From Chromatiaceae bacterium (lineage in GTDB: Bacteria > Pseudomonadota > Gammaproteobacteria > Chromatiales > Chromatiaceae): 64,000 bases of DNA. Below, one piece after another: positions 26,658-36,286 of this stretch. How positions within the stretch are numbered: the stretch's first letter is position 1; the number at the start of each line of letters is the position of its first letter. The notes beneath the pieces were generated by a model. The model saw nothing but the letters and a program-made list of their open reading frames with translations. It made no database searches and was not told the DNA's origin. Position numbers and translations under genes: made by a program. Location: assembly GCA_024235215.1 (NCBI GenBank), contig JACKMU010000007.1:186001-250000 (forward strand), given 5' to 3'.

Positions 26658-28108
26658 GTGAAACAATCGCAACACTTCCCCCTATCGCACTTTGGCAGAA
26701 GTTCTACCGGTTGACCCGGATCCCTAGACCCTCCTGTCACGAGCGTCGGGTGCGGGAATATCTCACCGCTTTTGGACAGGATCTTGGCCTGGAGACACTG
26801 ATTGACGACGCAGGTAATGTATTGATCCGCAAACCGGCTGTGCCCGGATACGAACAACGTGCGCCGCTGATCCTGCAAGGGCATATGGATATGGTGCCCC
26901 AGGCGAATGCCGACAGCACCCACGATTTTGCCAAAGACCCGATCACAACCCGGATAGATGGTGACTGGGTTACCGCAGAGAGGACCACATTGGGGGCTGA
27001 CAATGGTATCGGTGTGGCAGCAATGCTGGCGATACTGGGTGCCAACGATTTGCAACATGGCCCACTTGAGGTGCTGTTTACCAGCAATGAAGAGATCGGC
27101 ATGCACGGTGCCTTCGGACTGAAACCCGGCGTGCTCAGTGGAAAAATGCTGATCAACACCGATATGGAGGAAGAGGGTGAACTCTGTATCGGCTGCGCCG
27201 GTGGGGCCAACGTCAACAGTCGGCTTATGTACCGAGAAGAGCCGGTCGCAGCTGACTGGGTCAGTTATCGCCTTTGTATCACCGGTTTGCGTGGCGGCCA
27301 CTCCGGCGTCGATATCCACCGCGGACGAGGCAATGCGGTTGCGCTGCTGTTTCGGCTGTTGAAGCACTTACAGAGCGATTTCGCTGTCCGAATAAAGTCA
27401 CTGGATGCAGGAAATCTGCGCAACGCGATTCCACGGGAAGCGTTCTGTCTGGTTGCGGTCGAGCCCCCCTGTGCACCCGCGTTAACGGCGTCGGTAAAGC
27501 ACTGGCAGTCCATATTCTCAGCGGAGCTGAAGCAGACGGAACCCCAATTGCAGATAGCGCTGGAAGCCGTTGACCTCGGAACAGACGGTTGGATCGATCT
27601 GTCCAATGCGCAACGGCTGGTGCACGCTATCTGTGCCTGCCCAAGCGGTGTCATACGGATGAGTGATGAGATACCCGGCTTGGTAGAGAGTTCAAACAAC
27701 TTGGCGATCGTCCGTTCAGCGGAGGGAGAGATCCATATCCATAATCTGGTACGCAGCTCGATCGATTCGGCACGCGACGATCTATGTGGCAGGCTGGCAT
27801 CACTATTTACCCTGGCTGGTGCCGAAACCTGGTTTGACGGTCAATATCCGGGGTGGCTGCCGGATCTCTCCGCTTCACTGCTCGAGCATGTGCGCCAGGC
27901 TTATCGTGAATTATTTGGTGTCGAAGCCAAAATCAGCGCGGTTCATGCTGGTCTCGAGTGCGGTATTCTGGGTGCTGCCTATCCCGGTGTCGAGATGATC
28001 TCTTTTGGCCCGACCATCCGCAATCCCCACTCGCCCGATGAACGAGTAGAGATCAAATCGGTTGCAAGATTCTGGGATCTGCTGGTGAATGTATTGGCCA
28101 GGGTGTAA
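26654..28108 (+). CDS. pepD: Aminoacyl-histidine dipeptidase (M20 family, PepD)
   Basis: This cytosolic zinc dipeptidase has broad specificity and includes carnosine-like substrates. The metal site is visible: H77 in QGHMDMV, D116 in GADNGIG, E146/E147 in TSNEEIG, and D170 region NTDMEEEGE. The 484 residues match the family. The gene overlaps ligA by four bases, so it belongs to the smc-zipA-ligA transcript. Confidence 0.95.
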   Translation: MSETIATLPPIALWQKFYRLTRIPRPSCHERRVREYLTAFGQDLGLETLIDDAGNVLIRKPAVPGYEQRAPLILQGHMDMVPQANADSTHDFAKDPITTRIDGDWVTAERTTLGADNGIGVAAMLAILGANDLQHGPLEVLFTSNEEIGMHGAFGLKPGVLSGKMLINTDMEEEGELCIGCAGGANVNSRLMYREEPVAADWVSYRLCITGLRGGHSGVDIHRGRGNAVALLFRLLKHLQSDFAVRIKSLDAGNLRNAIPREAFCLVAVEPPCAPALTASVKHWQSIFSAELKQTEPQLQIALEAVDLGTDGWIDLSNAQRLVHAICACPSGVIRMSDEIPGLVESSNNLAIVRSAEGEIHIHNLVRSSIDSARDDLCGRLASLFTLAGAETWFDGQYPGWLPDLSASLLEHVRQAYRELFGVEAKISAVHAGLECGILGAAYPGVEMISFGPTIRNPHSPDERVEIKSVARFWDLLVNVLARV

Positions 28109-28142
28109 TAATCTGGTCTGGTGTAATATGAGGTGATCGAAA

Positions 28143-28436
28143 ATGGCTGCAACGAACAAAGAACGCGAAATCTTGATGGTGATGCGGAAAGTGCTGGGAT
28201 CGATCATCAAAGATATTACACCACCTCCGGGTACCCGGTATCCGTTATCGGATAAGACCGTCGAGGACGTGCGCATGTGTTTGGGATTGATCGTCGCAAG
28301 GGAACGGGAACTGGCCGTAGATGCCGGGATAACACAGGAGCGACCTTACTATGCCGACCAACCGCAAGGGGCTAAGGTGGTAGCGATGAGTAATATCGGC
28401 AGGAACAAAAAAAGTGAGGAGCACAACGGGGATTAA
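28143..28436 (+). CDS. Conserved small hypothetical protein
   Basis: The 97-residue protein has no signal peptide or membrane segment. It contains ILMVMRKVLGSIIKDITPP, LSDKTVEDVRMCLGLI and AGITQERPYY, a composition that looks conserved and structured rather than random, but I do not know its function. GAGGTGA precedes the ATG. It lies 34 bases after pepD on the same strand and may be the last gene of that transcript. Confidence 0.75.
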   Translation: MAATNKEREILMVMRKVLGSIIKDITPPPGTRYPLSDKTVEDVRMCLGLIVARERELAVDAGITQERPYYADQPQGAKVVAMSNIGRNKKSEEHNGD

Positions 28437-28492
28437 ATAGTGTCAACCCTGCATGGACCCCGGTCTCTACTGGAGTTGTACAGGTGAGATGA

Positions 28493-28780
28493 TCAGCGGT
28501 GCATCACGCTGGTTATCACCTGTTGATGCTCGAAGTAGACGGTAAAATCCGGGTAGACCCAACGGGTGATCGGCGGTTCACCGACCGCGGGCAGAATGGT
28601 TTCTGGTTCACCGAACAGGTTGCGTACCTTTCTCATCGGTTGACCACCCACCGGAGAAGCGATCCGAGTTGTGTAGGGAGGACGGGTTGCGTGGCTGTCT
28701 ATTGACAATGTCTCTGCATATGCCACTGAACTGAATTGAGGAAAAAGTACGCCAGCGCACAGTAGTGTCAAATATTTCAC
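28493..28780 (-). CDS. Small exported hypothetical protein
   Basis: From a GTG at 28780 the product begins with a short basic end and a hydrophobic stretch ending in AYA, a typical signal peptide. An ATG at 28822 would place 14 extra residues before it. The mature part is about 70 residues with VRNLFGEPETILPAVGEPP and the aromatic ending WVYPDFTVYFEHQQVI. This GEP...VGEPPI..W.Y.DF.VYFE pattern recalls small periplasmic proteins with a BamE-like fold, but that is only a suggestion. It is convergent to the gene at 28143. Confidence 0.65.
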   Translation of the reverse strand: MKYLTLLCAGVLFPQFSSVAYAETLSIDSHATRPPYTTRIASPVGGQPMRKVRNLFGEPETILPAVGEPPITRWVYPDFTVYFEHQQVITSVMHR

Positions 28781-28855
28781 GATAGTCAAACCCACCACCC
28801 GATTCTGGTCAGGATATAGCATTTTATCCGCAAGTGATGTGATTTAATCCCGTCT

Positions 28856-30103
28856 ATGTTTAAACCCCTGGAACTCTTCATTGGATTGCGCTACACGCGG
28901 GCGAAACGGCGCAACCATTTCATCTCATTTATCTCGCTCACTTCGCTTCTCGGCATCATGCTGGGTGTAATCGCACTGATTACCGTGCTGTCGGTAATGA
29001 ATGGTTTCCAGAAAGAGGTGCGTGAGCGGATTCTAGGAATGACCTCGCACGCCACTATCAGCGGTTACAGAGAAGAGTTGCGCAACTGGCACGAAGCGAT
29101 TGAACTGGCGCGTACTCATCCGAATGTAGTCGGTGAAGCACCGTTCATCGAAGCGCAGGCGATGCTGACTCGGGGTGGCAAAGTGAGCGGCGCGTTGCTG
29201 CGTGGCATTCTGCCAGAATATGAAAAGCGGGTGTCTACGGTGGGTGAGCATATGTTGGCATCCCGGCTTGAAGATCTCCGGGCGGGCGAATTCGGCATCG
29301 TGCTGGGGCGTGAGCTGGCAATGGTTCTGGGTGTGCAGACGGGTGACAAAGTGACCGTGGTGACACCACAACTGCAGGTCACACCCGCGGGATCGATGCC
29401 GCGGCTCAAAAGTTTTACCGTGCAGGGTCTCTTCGAAGTGGGCATGGGGGAGTACGACCGAGGGGTGGCACTGATACATCTCGAAGATGCTGCCAAACTG
29501 ATGCGGATGGGTGATGGAGTCACCGGTGTACGTCTCAAACTGGACGATCTGTTTCTTGCGCAAAGGGTCTCTCGTGAACTGGCCGATGAGTTGCCCGGAA
29601 TTTACCAAGTGAGTGACTGGACTTATCAGCACCGCAATTTTTTCAGTGCGCTGCGGACCGAAAAGCGGATGATGTGGCTGATACTTTTTCTGATTGTCGC
29701 GGTGGCGGCGTTCAATATCGTCTCAACGCTGGTGATGGTGGTGACCGATAAACAGAGCGATATCGCTATTCTGCGCACACTGGGTATCTCTCCGGCGAGT
29801 ATCAGTTGGATCTTCATCATCCAAGGCGCCGCGATAGGCACCACCGGTACCATCGCCGGAGTGATCGGAGGGATCGCGCTGGCGTCGAATCTGGAGCGGA
29901 TCGTGCAGTGGATCGAAGGTTTTTTCGGTGTCAGCTTTCTGGATCCGAATATCTACTACATCAGTGCACTACCCTCCGAACTGAATTGGAACGACGTTGG
30001 AATCATCGCTCTCAGCGCGTTTCTGATTACCCTCGGTGCTACCCTCTACCCCGCCTGGAGGGCATCACGCACGCAACCGGCGGAGGCACTGCGCTATGAG
30101 TAA
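28856..30103 (+). CDS. lolC: Lipoprotein-releasing ABC permease, LolC/LolE family
   Basis: This is the inner-membrane permease that extracts lipoproteins and passes them to LolA. The 415-residue product has the N-terminal motif FIGLRYTRAKRRNHFISFIS, a first membrane helix, a large periplasmic domain and three C-terminal helices of the FtsX type (residues about 275-400). It overlaps lolD by eight bases. No lolE follows, so the permease may act as a homodimer (LolF-like) or pair with a permease encoded elsewhere. Confidence 0.93.
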   Translation: MFKPLELFIGLRYTRAKRRNHFISFISLTSLLGIMLGVIALITVLSVMNGFQKEVRERILGMTSHATISGYREELRNWHEAIELARTHPNVVGEAPFIEAQAMLTRGGKVSGALLRGILPEYEKRVSTVGEHMLASRLEDLRAGEFGIVLGRELAMVLGVQTGDKVTVVTPQLQVTPAGSMPRLKSFTVQGLFEVGMGEYDRGVALIHLEDAAKLMRMGDGVTGVRLKLDDLFLAQRVSRELADELPGIYQVSDWTYQHRNFFSALRTEKRMMWLILFLIVAVAAFNIVSTLVMVVTDKQSDIAILRTLGISPASISWIFIIQGAAIGTTGTIAGVIGGIALASNLERIVQWIEGFFGVSFLDPNIYYISALPSELNWNDVGIIALSAFLITLGATLYPAWRASRTQPAEALRYE

Positions 30104-30779
30104 TAACAGCGTTCTGGAGTGCCACAATCTGATGCGAACCTTCAGTGAGGGGCGGTTGCGGGTGGTGGTGCTGAAAGGAGTCAGCATGACACTACACGCA
30201 GGTGAACGGGTAGCGGTAATAGGTAGTTCCGGGTCCGGTAAGAGTACACTGTTACACTGCCTCTCCGGGCTGGATGTTGCCACTGCAGGTGAAATCAGGA
30301 TAGATGGCAACTCCCTCACCCGGATGAATGAGAAGCAGCGCGGTGAACTGCGCAACCGCACCATGGGATTCGTCTATCAGTTCCATCATCTGCTGCCTGA
30401 GTTCACTGCGCTGGAAAATGTCGCGATGCCGTTGCTGATCGGTGGTAGTGATATTGTATCAGCACGAAGTCGGGCGACAGCCATGTTGAACAGTGTCGGA
30501 TTGGGACATCGGCTGGAGCACAAGCCGGGAGAGTTGTCCGGTGGTGAGCGGCAGCGTGCCGCGATCGCCCGGGCATTGGTCAACCAGCCTCGCTGCGTGT
30601 TGGCCGACGAACCGACCGGAAATCTGGATCATAAAACTGCAAATCAGATATATCAACTGATGCTCGAACTCAACCAGATAAACGGGACCAGTCTGCTGAT
30701 GGTCACCCACGACATGCAACTGGTAGAGCAGATGGACCGGGTGCTGCAGTTGAAAGATGGCGTATTGCTGGAAGCCTGA
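30096..30779 (+). CDS. lolD: Lipoprotein-releasing ABC ATPase LolD
   Basis: LolD powers lipoprotein release. From the ATG at 30096 it has 227 residues, with Walker A GSSGSGKST (43-51), the LolD-typical VYQFHHLLPEFTALENV, signature LSGGERQR and Walker B VLADEPTGNL. A frame extension to 30036 lies inside lolC and adds unrelated residues. It is coupled to the permease gene and followed convergently by a DUF2062 gene. Confidence 0.96.
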   Translation: MSNNSVLECHNLMRTFSEGRLRVVVLKGVSMTLHAGERVAVIGSSGSGKSTLLHCLSGLDVATAGEIRIDGNSLTRMNEKQRGELRNRTMGFVYQFHHLLPEFTALENVAMPLLIGGSDIVSARSRATAMLNSVGLGHRLEHKPGELSGGERQRAAIARALVNQPRCVLADEPTGNLDHKTANQIYQLMLELNQINGTSLLMVTHDMQLVEQMDRVLQLKDGVLLEA

Positions 30780-30784
30780 GCATA

Positions 30785-31339
30785 TCAGAGTGGTGTCTTG
30801 GGCGGTCCGCCGATGCCTTTGCCGTTGTAACTGCCACTACGACGCCGGCGCAGATGGCGGACGATATGCAGGCGCCAGAGGCCGCGTATCACCGCATAGC
30901 CGATTACAGCAGCCAACAGCGCACAAACCAGACTGCCAAGGTAGAGCGGCTGCCAGATCAGCGCCATGCTGTGAGAGAGATACTCGATACTGAACTCGAA
31001 CGATTCACCATTCGCGGGAGTGCCCAGTATCCAGACTCCTATTCGATAGGTGAAATAGAATATGGGCGGCATGGTGATCGGATTGGTGATCCAGACCAAC
31101 GCAACAGAAATTGGCAGATTGACTCTGATGGGAATTGCCGTAGCGGCTGCCATCACCATCTGCATGGGCATGGGTATGAACGCCCAGAAGAGACCGATGG
31201 CGAAAGCTCCGGAGACCGATCGGCGGTTCATGTGCCAGAGATTGGGGTCGTGCAACAGATCTCCGAATATCCGCAGATGCTTATGATTGCGAATCACTTC
31301 GTGACTGGGCGTAAATTTTTTAATCAGATGCTTCGGCAC
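30785..31339 (-). CDS. DUF2062 domain membrane protein
   Basis: This uncharacterised inner-membrane protein has about three hydrophobic helices. Family-typical segments are TPSHEVIRNHKHLRIFG, LLHDPNLWHMNRRSVSGAF and ITNPITMPPIFYFTYRIG. I place the start at the GTG at 31339, giving 184 residues and the family's N-terminus; the frame is open to an ATG at 31480, which would add 47 unconserved residues. It sits between lolD and comEC, as in many Gammaproteobacteria. Function unknown. Confidence 0.85.
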   Translation of the reverse strand: MPKHLIKKFTPSHEVIRNHKHLRIFGDLLHDPNLWHMNRRSVSGAFAIGLFWAFIPMPMQMVMAAATAIPIRVNLPISVALVWITNPITMPPIFYFTYRIGVWILGTPANGESFEFSIEYLSHSMALIWQPLYLGSLVCALLAAVIGYAVIRGLWRLHIVRHLRRRRSGSYNGKGIGGPPKTPL

Positions 31340-31689
31340 GGATATTTCAACCGGGGTAGTAATCTCTCTTATCAGTTGAATTAGTTGGATAGAACGCTGT
31401 GGTATTGAAGCACGGTCAACGGTGAATGCCAATATATCGGACCTGAATACTCCTGCTTTCTCCGCTGCACCGATTTTCACCCTATTCGAAAGACGTTATC
31501 ATAGGCGTTGAACGACTGCTGATACGGTGAAGGCTCGAATTAAAGAGAGTGTTTGTGCGACCGCTTCGGCTCGGCTGCTTATCAACGCGCCCTGTTCAGC
31601 ACGGACGCGAGCGGATTTGACAAAGTAGCATACCAATGGATTGGGCATTATAGTTGGCGCTGAACCACGGCATCACCCAGGGACGGGTC

Positions 31690-34011
31690 ATGTATATTCA
31701 AGTCATCTTATTTGTTACCGGCACTATCCTGCTACAGTGGCAGCGGGCATTACCTGATCCCCGTCTGTTGTGGCTGATACCGCTGTTACTGCTGTTATTC
31801 TTTCGTTACCCCGGCGTCCGAGTCGCCCTGGTGCTTCCGCTCGGCTTTCTTTGGGCTGCTCTCGATGCCAGATTGGATCTGCCATCGACACTACCGGCCG
31901 CTCTTTATGCCAAGGACATTTCCATTACCGGCAGTGTGGTTGGACTGCCCGAACGGCACGACCGCCATCTCAGCTTTCGCTTTCTCATCGATGAGATCGT
32001 CTATGAGGAGAGGCACCATCCAGTGCCCATTGTCGTTTTGCTCAACTGGTACAACCCTGCGACTAGACCGAGCGCGGGAGAGACGTGGCGTCTCAAGGTG
32101 CGTCTCAAACCGGCGCACGGATTCATGAACCCAGGCGGGTTTGACTATGAAGGATGGCTCTATCGCCAAGGTATCCGCTTCAAAGGCTATGTGCGCGATG
32201 ATGAAGTCAATCAGCGACTGGGGGAGGGTGGTGTTGATTCTATCCTGCAGCGCTTGCGCCAGCACATCCGCTCGGTAATCGACCAGCAGCTGCAGCAGGG
32301 CGTAACCGCAGGATTGGTTCGTGCCCTGGTTATCGGTGATCGCAGCGGACTGAGTGCTTCGGATTGGGAGCTGTTTCGACGCACGGGAACCAACCATCTG
32401 GTCGCTATTTCCGGGCTACATATCGGTATCATCGCAGGACTGACCTATTTTCTGGTGAACTTTGGCTGGCGTCGGATTCCTTGGCTCGTGCTGCGGTTCG
32501 CCGCACCCAAAGCGGCAGCGTCCCTGGCATTGCTGGCGGGAGTCGGTTATGCGGCGCTGGCGGATTTCTCCATCCCGACCCAGCGTGCATTGATCATGCT
32601 GGGGCTGGTAAGCATCGGAATCATGCTGCAGGCTCGTTGCCACCCGTTTCGCAGCCTGATGCAGGCGCTCCTGCTGGTTGTGCTACTCGACCCATTCGCA
32701 GTGCTGTCCCCAGGCTTTTGGCTCTCTTTTACTGCCATCGCAGTTATTTTTCTTGCAGTGACCAACCGTACCGGTAGGGTAGGTCTGCTCCACTCCTGGT
32801 GTTGGATTCAATGGATCATCGCACTGGGGTTGGCACCAGCGCTGCTGATCTGGCAACAGCAGGTACCCTTGGTGGCACCACTGGTCAACATGATCGCCGT
32901 CCCCCTCTTCTCGTTGCTGATCATCCCACTTGCGTTGGCCGGAACGATGTTTTCGTTGCTCTCGCCCGATGTGGGTTATCTGCCCTTGGTTACCGCCGGT
33001 TGGCTGCTGGATCTCACCAGTACCATGCTGGCGTTTGCGTCACAGTCACCATTTCAGCTCAGCGTCGCACCTCAGCAGCCCCTCTATATTTGGGGCGCTC
33101 TTCTGTTAGGAACACTGCTTTTGCTGCTGCCGCGAGGATTGCCGGTACGCTTGCCTGGAGTGTTTCTGTTGCTTCCTCTGCTGTCACAACATCAGGTTTC
33201 CCTGCCGGAGGAGGGAGCATTCCACTTCACCGTGCTGGATGTCGGTCAGGGCGCTACTGTGGTCATTCAGACCCGCAACCATACCCTGGTGTACGATGCA
33301 GGTCCGCGCTACTCCCCCAATTTTAATGCCGGTTCAGATATTCTGGTACCTTATCTGGTATGGAGCGGGATTACCAAGGTAGACCGCCTCATGCTCAGCA
33401 ACGGCGACAGCGATCACCGTGGCGGATTGGCTGGGTTGTTGCAGAAAATGGAGGTCGATCAGGTGTTCAGTGGGGAGCCCTCCAGAATTTCTGAAGCTGC
33501 CTCCGCTTTGTGTCAGGCTGGAAGCTCCTGGTCATGGGATGGTGTGAACTTCACTACGCTTCATCCCGATGGGCAAGCGCTGTGGCGCGGAAACAACGCC
33601 TCCTGTGTGCTGCGGGTGGACAACAGTGTAGGTGCATTGTTGATTACCGGTGATATTGAAGCGCAAGCGGAGCAACGGCTGATCGACTGCTGCCGTGAAG
33701 CGCTCGCGGCCAGCGTGGTGACTATGCCTCACCACGGCAGCAGCACCTCGTCTAGCGCCGATTTTATCCAGGCTGTGAGCGCCGATTTCGTGCTGGCTTC
33801 GACCGGTTATCTCAATCGCTATGGCTTTCCCAGAAACCAGGTCGTGGCACGCTGGAGCGCAATCGGCACCCAGGTGCTGGACTCCGCATTGACCGGCGCT
33901 ATCAGATTTATTTTCTCACCAGAGTCAGGCATCGTCGGACCCGAACAATACCGCACTCAAGCCGGCCGTTACTGGACCCATCGGCCGCAGATAAATCAGG
34001 TTTCACGTTAG
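31690..34011 (+). CDS. comEC: DNA internalization protein ComEC/Rec2
   Basis: ComEC forms the inner-membrane channel for single-stranded DNA in natural transformation. The roughly 773-residue protein has N-terminal helices with an OB-like external domain, a central Competence domain (about 200-470; GDRSGLS, FRRTGTNHLVAISGLHIG) and a C-terminal metallo-beta-lactamase-like domain (DVGQGATVVIQ, PHHGSSTSSS). The hallmark HxDxDH reads SNGDSDHRGG here: residue 571 is Asn (AAC), not His. A start at TTG 31654 is also possible. Other competence genes are not in the window. Confidence 0.94.
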   Translation: MYIQVILFVTGTILLQWQRALPDPRLLWLIPLLLLLFFRYPGVRVALVLPLGFLWAALDARLDLPSTLPAALYAKDISITGSVVGLPERHDRHLSFRFLIDEIVYEERHHPVPIVVLLNWYNPATRPSAGETWRLKVRLKPAHGFMNPGGFDYEGWLYRQGIRFKGYVRDDEVNQRLGEGGVDSILQRLRQHIRSVIDQQLQQGVTAGLVRALVIGDRSGLSASDWELFRRTGTNHLVAISGLHIGIIAGLTYFLVNFGWRRIPWLVLRFAAPKAAASLALLAGVGYAALADFSIPTQRALIMLGLVSIGIMLQARCHPFRSLMQALLLVVLLDPFAVLSPGFWLSFTAIAVIFLAVTNRTGRVGLLHSWCWIQWIIALGLAPALLIWQQQVPLVAPLVNMIAVPLFSLLIIPLALAGTMFSLLSPDVGYLPLVTAGWLLDLTSTMLAFASQSPFQLSVAPQQPLYIWGALLLGTLLLLLPRGLPVRLPGVFLLLPLLSQHQVSLPEEGAFHFTVLDVGQGATVVIQTRNHTLVYDAGPRYSPNFNAGSDILVPYLVWSGITKVDRLMLSNGDSDHRGGLAGLLQKMEVDQVFSGEPSRISEAASALCQAGSSWSWDGVNFTTLHPDGQALWRGNNASCVLRVDNSVGALLITGDIEAQAEQRLIDCCREALAASVVTMPHHGSSTSSSADFIQAVSADFVLASTGYLNRYGFPRNQVVARWSAIGTQVLDSALTGAIRFIFSPESGIVGPEQYRTQAGRYWTHRPQINQVSR

Positions 34012-34130
34012 AGCGATAGCGTGGAATACAGTATGATAACCAGTCTGAAATTGTCGCTTGGTTAATAGCTGTTGAGAGGCCCGACTCACCGACATTCCGG
34101 TGCGTTGCCAATTCCATTCGGGTAATTGAA

Positions 34131-34160
34131 TTCCCGGGATCCCGGCATTTGCCGGAATAA
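34131..34160. repeat. REP-like GC palindrome
   Basis: The stretch contains TTCCCGGGA and the hairpin CCGGC-ATTT-GCCGG flanked by GGATC and AAT. It resembles short extragenic palindromes (ATCCCGGC...GCCGG type) common in proteobacterial genomes. Only one copy is in the window, so the repeat status is unproven. It lies in the 223-base gap between comEC and exbB, in which I see no other feature. Confidence 0.35.
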
Positions 34161-34234
34161 GGTGCTCTGCTTCAGTAATGTGCTTCCTGAGGAACATTTG
34201 TCATGTTCCGAATACGGGAAGGGGAGATTGCAAG

Positions 34235-34864
34235 GTGTTCGAACTGGTTAAAGCTGGTGGCTGGCTCATGCTGCCGATAATCACCTGCTCGATCGTTGCC
34301 ACGGCGATCGTCATTGAGCGGCTGTGGATGTTACGCAGCAGCAGAGTGGTGCCGAGCGATCTGGTGGCACAGGTGTGGAAGATCTACCGACAACGCCAGT
34401 TGACCAACGCCCAGATCAACATCATTCGGACCGGTTCACCGCTGGGTCGGATCGTCGCTGCCGGATTGGTCAATCGGGACTATTCCCGTGACGTGATGCA
34501 TGAGGCCATCGAAGAGGTGGGTCGTCAGGTAGTGCACGAGCTGGAGCGCTATCTGAACACACTGGGAACTATCGCTTCGATCAGCCCTCTGCTGGGCTTG
34601 CTCGGAACCGTGATCGGCATGATCAAGGTTTTCTCGGCAATCACTATTGCCGGTGTCGGCAACCCGACGGTACTTGCGGGCGGCATATCTGAGGCGCTGA
34701 TAACAACTGCCGCAGGATTGAGCGTGGCCATCCCCAGTCTGATGTTCCACCGCTATCTGAGCGGAAGGGTCACGTTCCTGGTAGTGAAAATGGAAGAGGA
34801 GGCGCTCAAGATCATTGAAGTGATGCAAGGGGAGCGTGCCGATGACTTGGGTGATGCTCAATGA
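34235..34864 (+). CDS. exbB: MotA/TolQ/ExbB-family proton channel protein
   Basis: This is one half of a proton-driven energiser of outer-membrane transport. With the GTG at 34235 (GGGGAG upstream) it has 209 residues: a first helix after VKAGGWLMLPIITCSIVATA, then two helices with GTIASISPLLGLLGTVIGM and ITTAAGLSVAIPSLM. The frame continues upstream to 34178 without family-like sequence. It overlaps exbD (ATGA). Next to lpxK and comEC it is the envelope-locus ExbB type; the cognate TonB is not visible. Confidence 0.92.
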   Translation: MFELVKAGGWLMLPIITCSIVATAIVIERLWMLRSSRVVPSDLVAQVWKIYRQRQLTNAQINIIRTGSPLGRIVAAGLVNRDYSRDVMHEAIEEVGRQVVHELERYLNTLGTIASISPLLGLLGTVIGMIKVFSAITIAGVGNPTVLAGGISEALITTAAGLSVAIPSLMFHRYLSGRVTFLVVKMEEEALKIIEVMQGERADDLGDAQ

Positions 34865-35289
34865 ATCTTCAGCCGAACAAACAGGACAGGATCGAACTCG
34901 ACTTAACTCCCTTGATCGATGTGGTATTTCTATTGCTCATCTTTTTCATGGTCTCCACCACATTCGACAAGGAGTCTTTCATCAAGGTTGACCTACCGGA
35001 GGCGACAACCACAGATGAACCACCGGAGCAGGATAAAGACATACTGGATATCGTCGTGGATGCCGAGGGCCGCTACTATGTCAACCGGCTCGAGGTGTTG
35101 AACAAAAAACCGGAAACCCTCAAGCAGGCGATCATTAAAGCGGTGCAAGCGCGTCGTGATCTCCCGGTAATTATTACTGCAGACGCAAATACCACTCATC
35201 AGTCAGTTGTGATCGTAATGGATGTCGCCAGCCAGCTTGGGCTCACGCACATGACATTCTCCGCGAAAAAACCTGTCTCGGAGGATTGA
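34861..35289 (+). CDS. exbD: Biopolymer transport protein ExbD
   Basis: The 142-residue partner of ExbB has one N-terminal membrane helix. It carries the proton-carrying aspartate in LTPLIDVVFLLLIFFMV, followed by a periplasmic domain (VVIVMDVASQLGLTHMTFSA). It starts within the exbB stop and is followed 13 bases later by lpxK. A contribution to transport of envelope components is possible given the lipid A neighbours, but is not shown. Confidence 0.94.
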   Translation: MNLQPNKQDRIELDLTPLIDVVFLLLIFFMVSTTFDKESFIKVDLPEATTTDEPPEQDKDILDIVVDAEGRYYVNRLEVLNKKPETLKQAIIKAVQARRDLPVIITADANTTHQSVVIVMDVASQLGLTHMTFSAKKPVSED

Positions 35290-35302
35290 CTGGTGTACCC
35301 GT

Positions 35303-36286
35303 ATGAGACCCATTGAGCGCGGCTGGGAATCGGGAAGTGCAATGGCGCGATTGCTGGTGCCACTCTCCTGGATATTCCGACTGACAGTCTGGTTGCGGCG
35401 GACGCTTTACCGGTTCAAAGTGCTCAGGGTATATCGAGCACCGCTACCTGTGGTGATCGTCGGCAATATTACTGTTGGCGGAACCGGTAAAACCCCCCTC
35501 GTAATCTGGCTGGTTGAGTATCTGCTGGATTTGGGATATCGGCCCGGCATTGTTGCGCGCGGTTATCGCGGTAAATCAGAGTACTGGCCACGCCTGGTCG
35601 TCGGTAGTAGCGATCCACTGGAATTGGGCGATGAGCCTGTGCTGTTAGCTCGCCGCACGCAGCAACCCGTCTGCGTCGGTCCCAACCGACCGGATGCGGT
35701 TAAGATGCTGGTTGAACAGACCGACTGCAACATCATCGTCTCCGATGATGGATTGCAACACTATGCCCTGGCACGGGATCTGGAAATTGCGGTAGTCGAT
35801 GGGGAACGAAGATTCGGCAACGCTCTGTTTCTGCCAGCCGGCCCACTGCGCGAGCCTGTTTCCCGTCTCAAATCGGTCGACTTTGTCGTTGCCAACGGTG
35901 ATGGACTGGAAGGGGAGTACCCGATGAAACTGTCGATAGCGACTGCGGTCAACTTGCACAATGCGGGCCTGTGCCGTGCATTGGAAGATTTTATCGGGGG
36001 ACCGGTTCACGCGGTGGCAGGCATCGGCAATCCGAAGCGCTTTTTTGACACTTTGCGGCAGACCGGACTGGAAGTGATCGAACACCCTTTTCCCGATCAC
36101 CATCTTTTCCGCTACTCGGACATCTCATTCAAAGATGAGTATCCGGTGCTCATGACGGAAAAAGATGCCGTAAAATGTGCCCGCTTCGGAAAAGTAAGCC
36201 ATTGGTACCTGAAAGTGGATGCCGAACTGGATTCAGATTTCAGCGAACGATTTACCCAGTTATTGAGAGAGATCACAGATGGATAA
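35303..36286 (+). CDS. lpxK: Tetraacyldisaccharide 4'-kinase LpxK
   Basis: LpxK phosphorylates the 4' position of the lipid A disaccharide at the inner membrane. The 327 residues show the N-terminal membrane-binding helix, the P-loop GNITVGGTGKTPLV, RGYRGKS and the conserved GDEPVLLARR and DDGLQHYALARD segments. Length is normal. The gene overlaps the Trm112-like gene by eight bases. Confidence 0.97.
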   Translation: MRPIERGWESGSAMARLLVPLSWIFRLTVWLRRTLYRFKVLRVYRAPLPVVIVGNITVGGTGKTPLVIWLVEYLLDLGYRPGIVARGYRGKSEYWPRLVVGSSDPLELGDEPVLLARRTQQPVCVGPNRPDAVKMLVEQTDCNIIVSDDGLQHYALARDLEIAVVDGERRFGNALFLPAGPLREPVSRLKSVDFVVANGDGLEGEYPMKLSIATAVNLHNAGLCRALEDFIGGPVHAVAGIGNPKRFFDTLRQTGLEVIEHPFPDHHLFRYSDISFKDEYPVLMTEKDAVKCARFGKVSHWYLKVDAELDSDFSERFTQLLREITDG

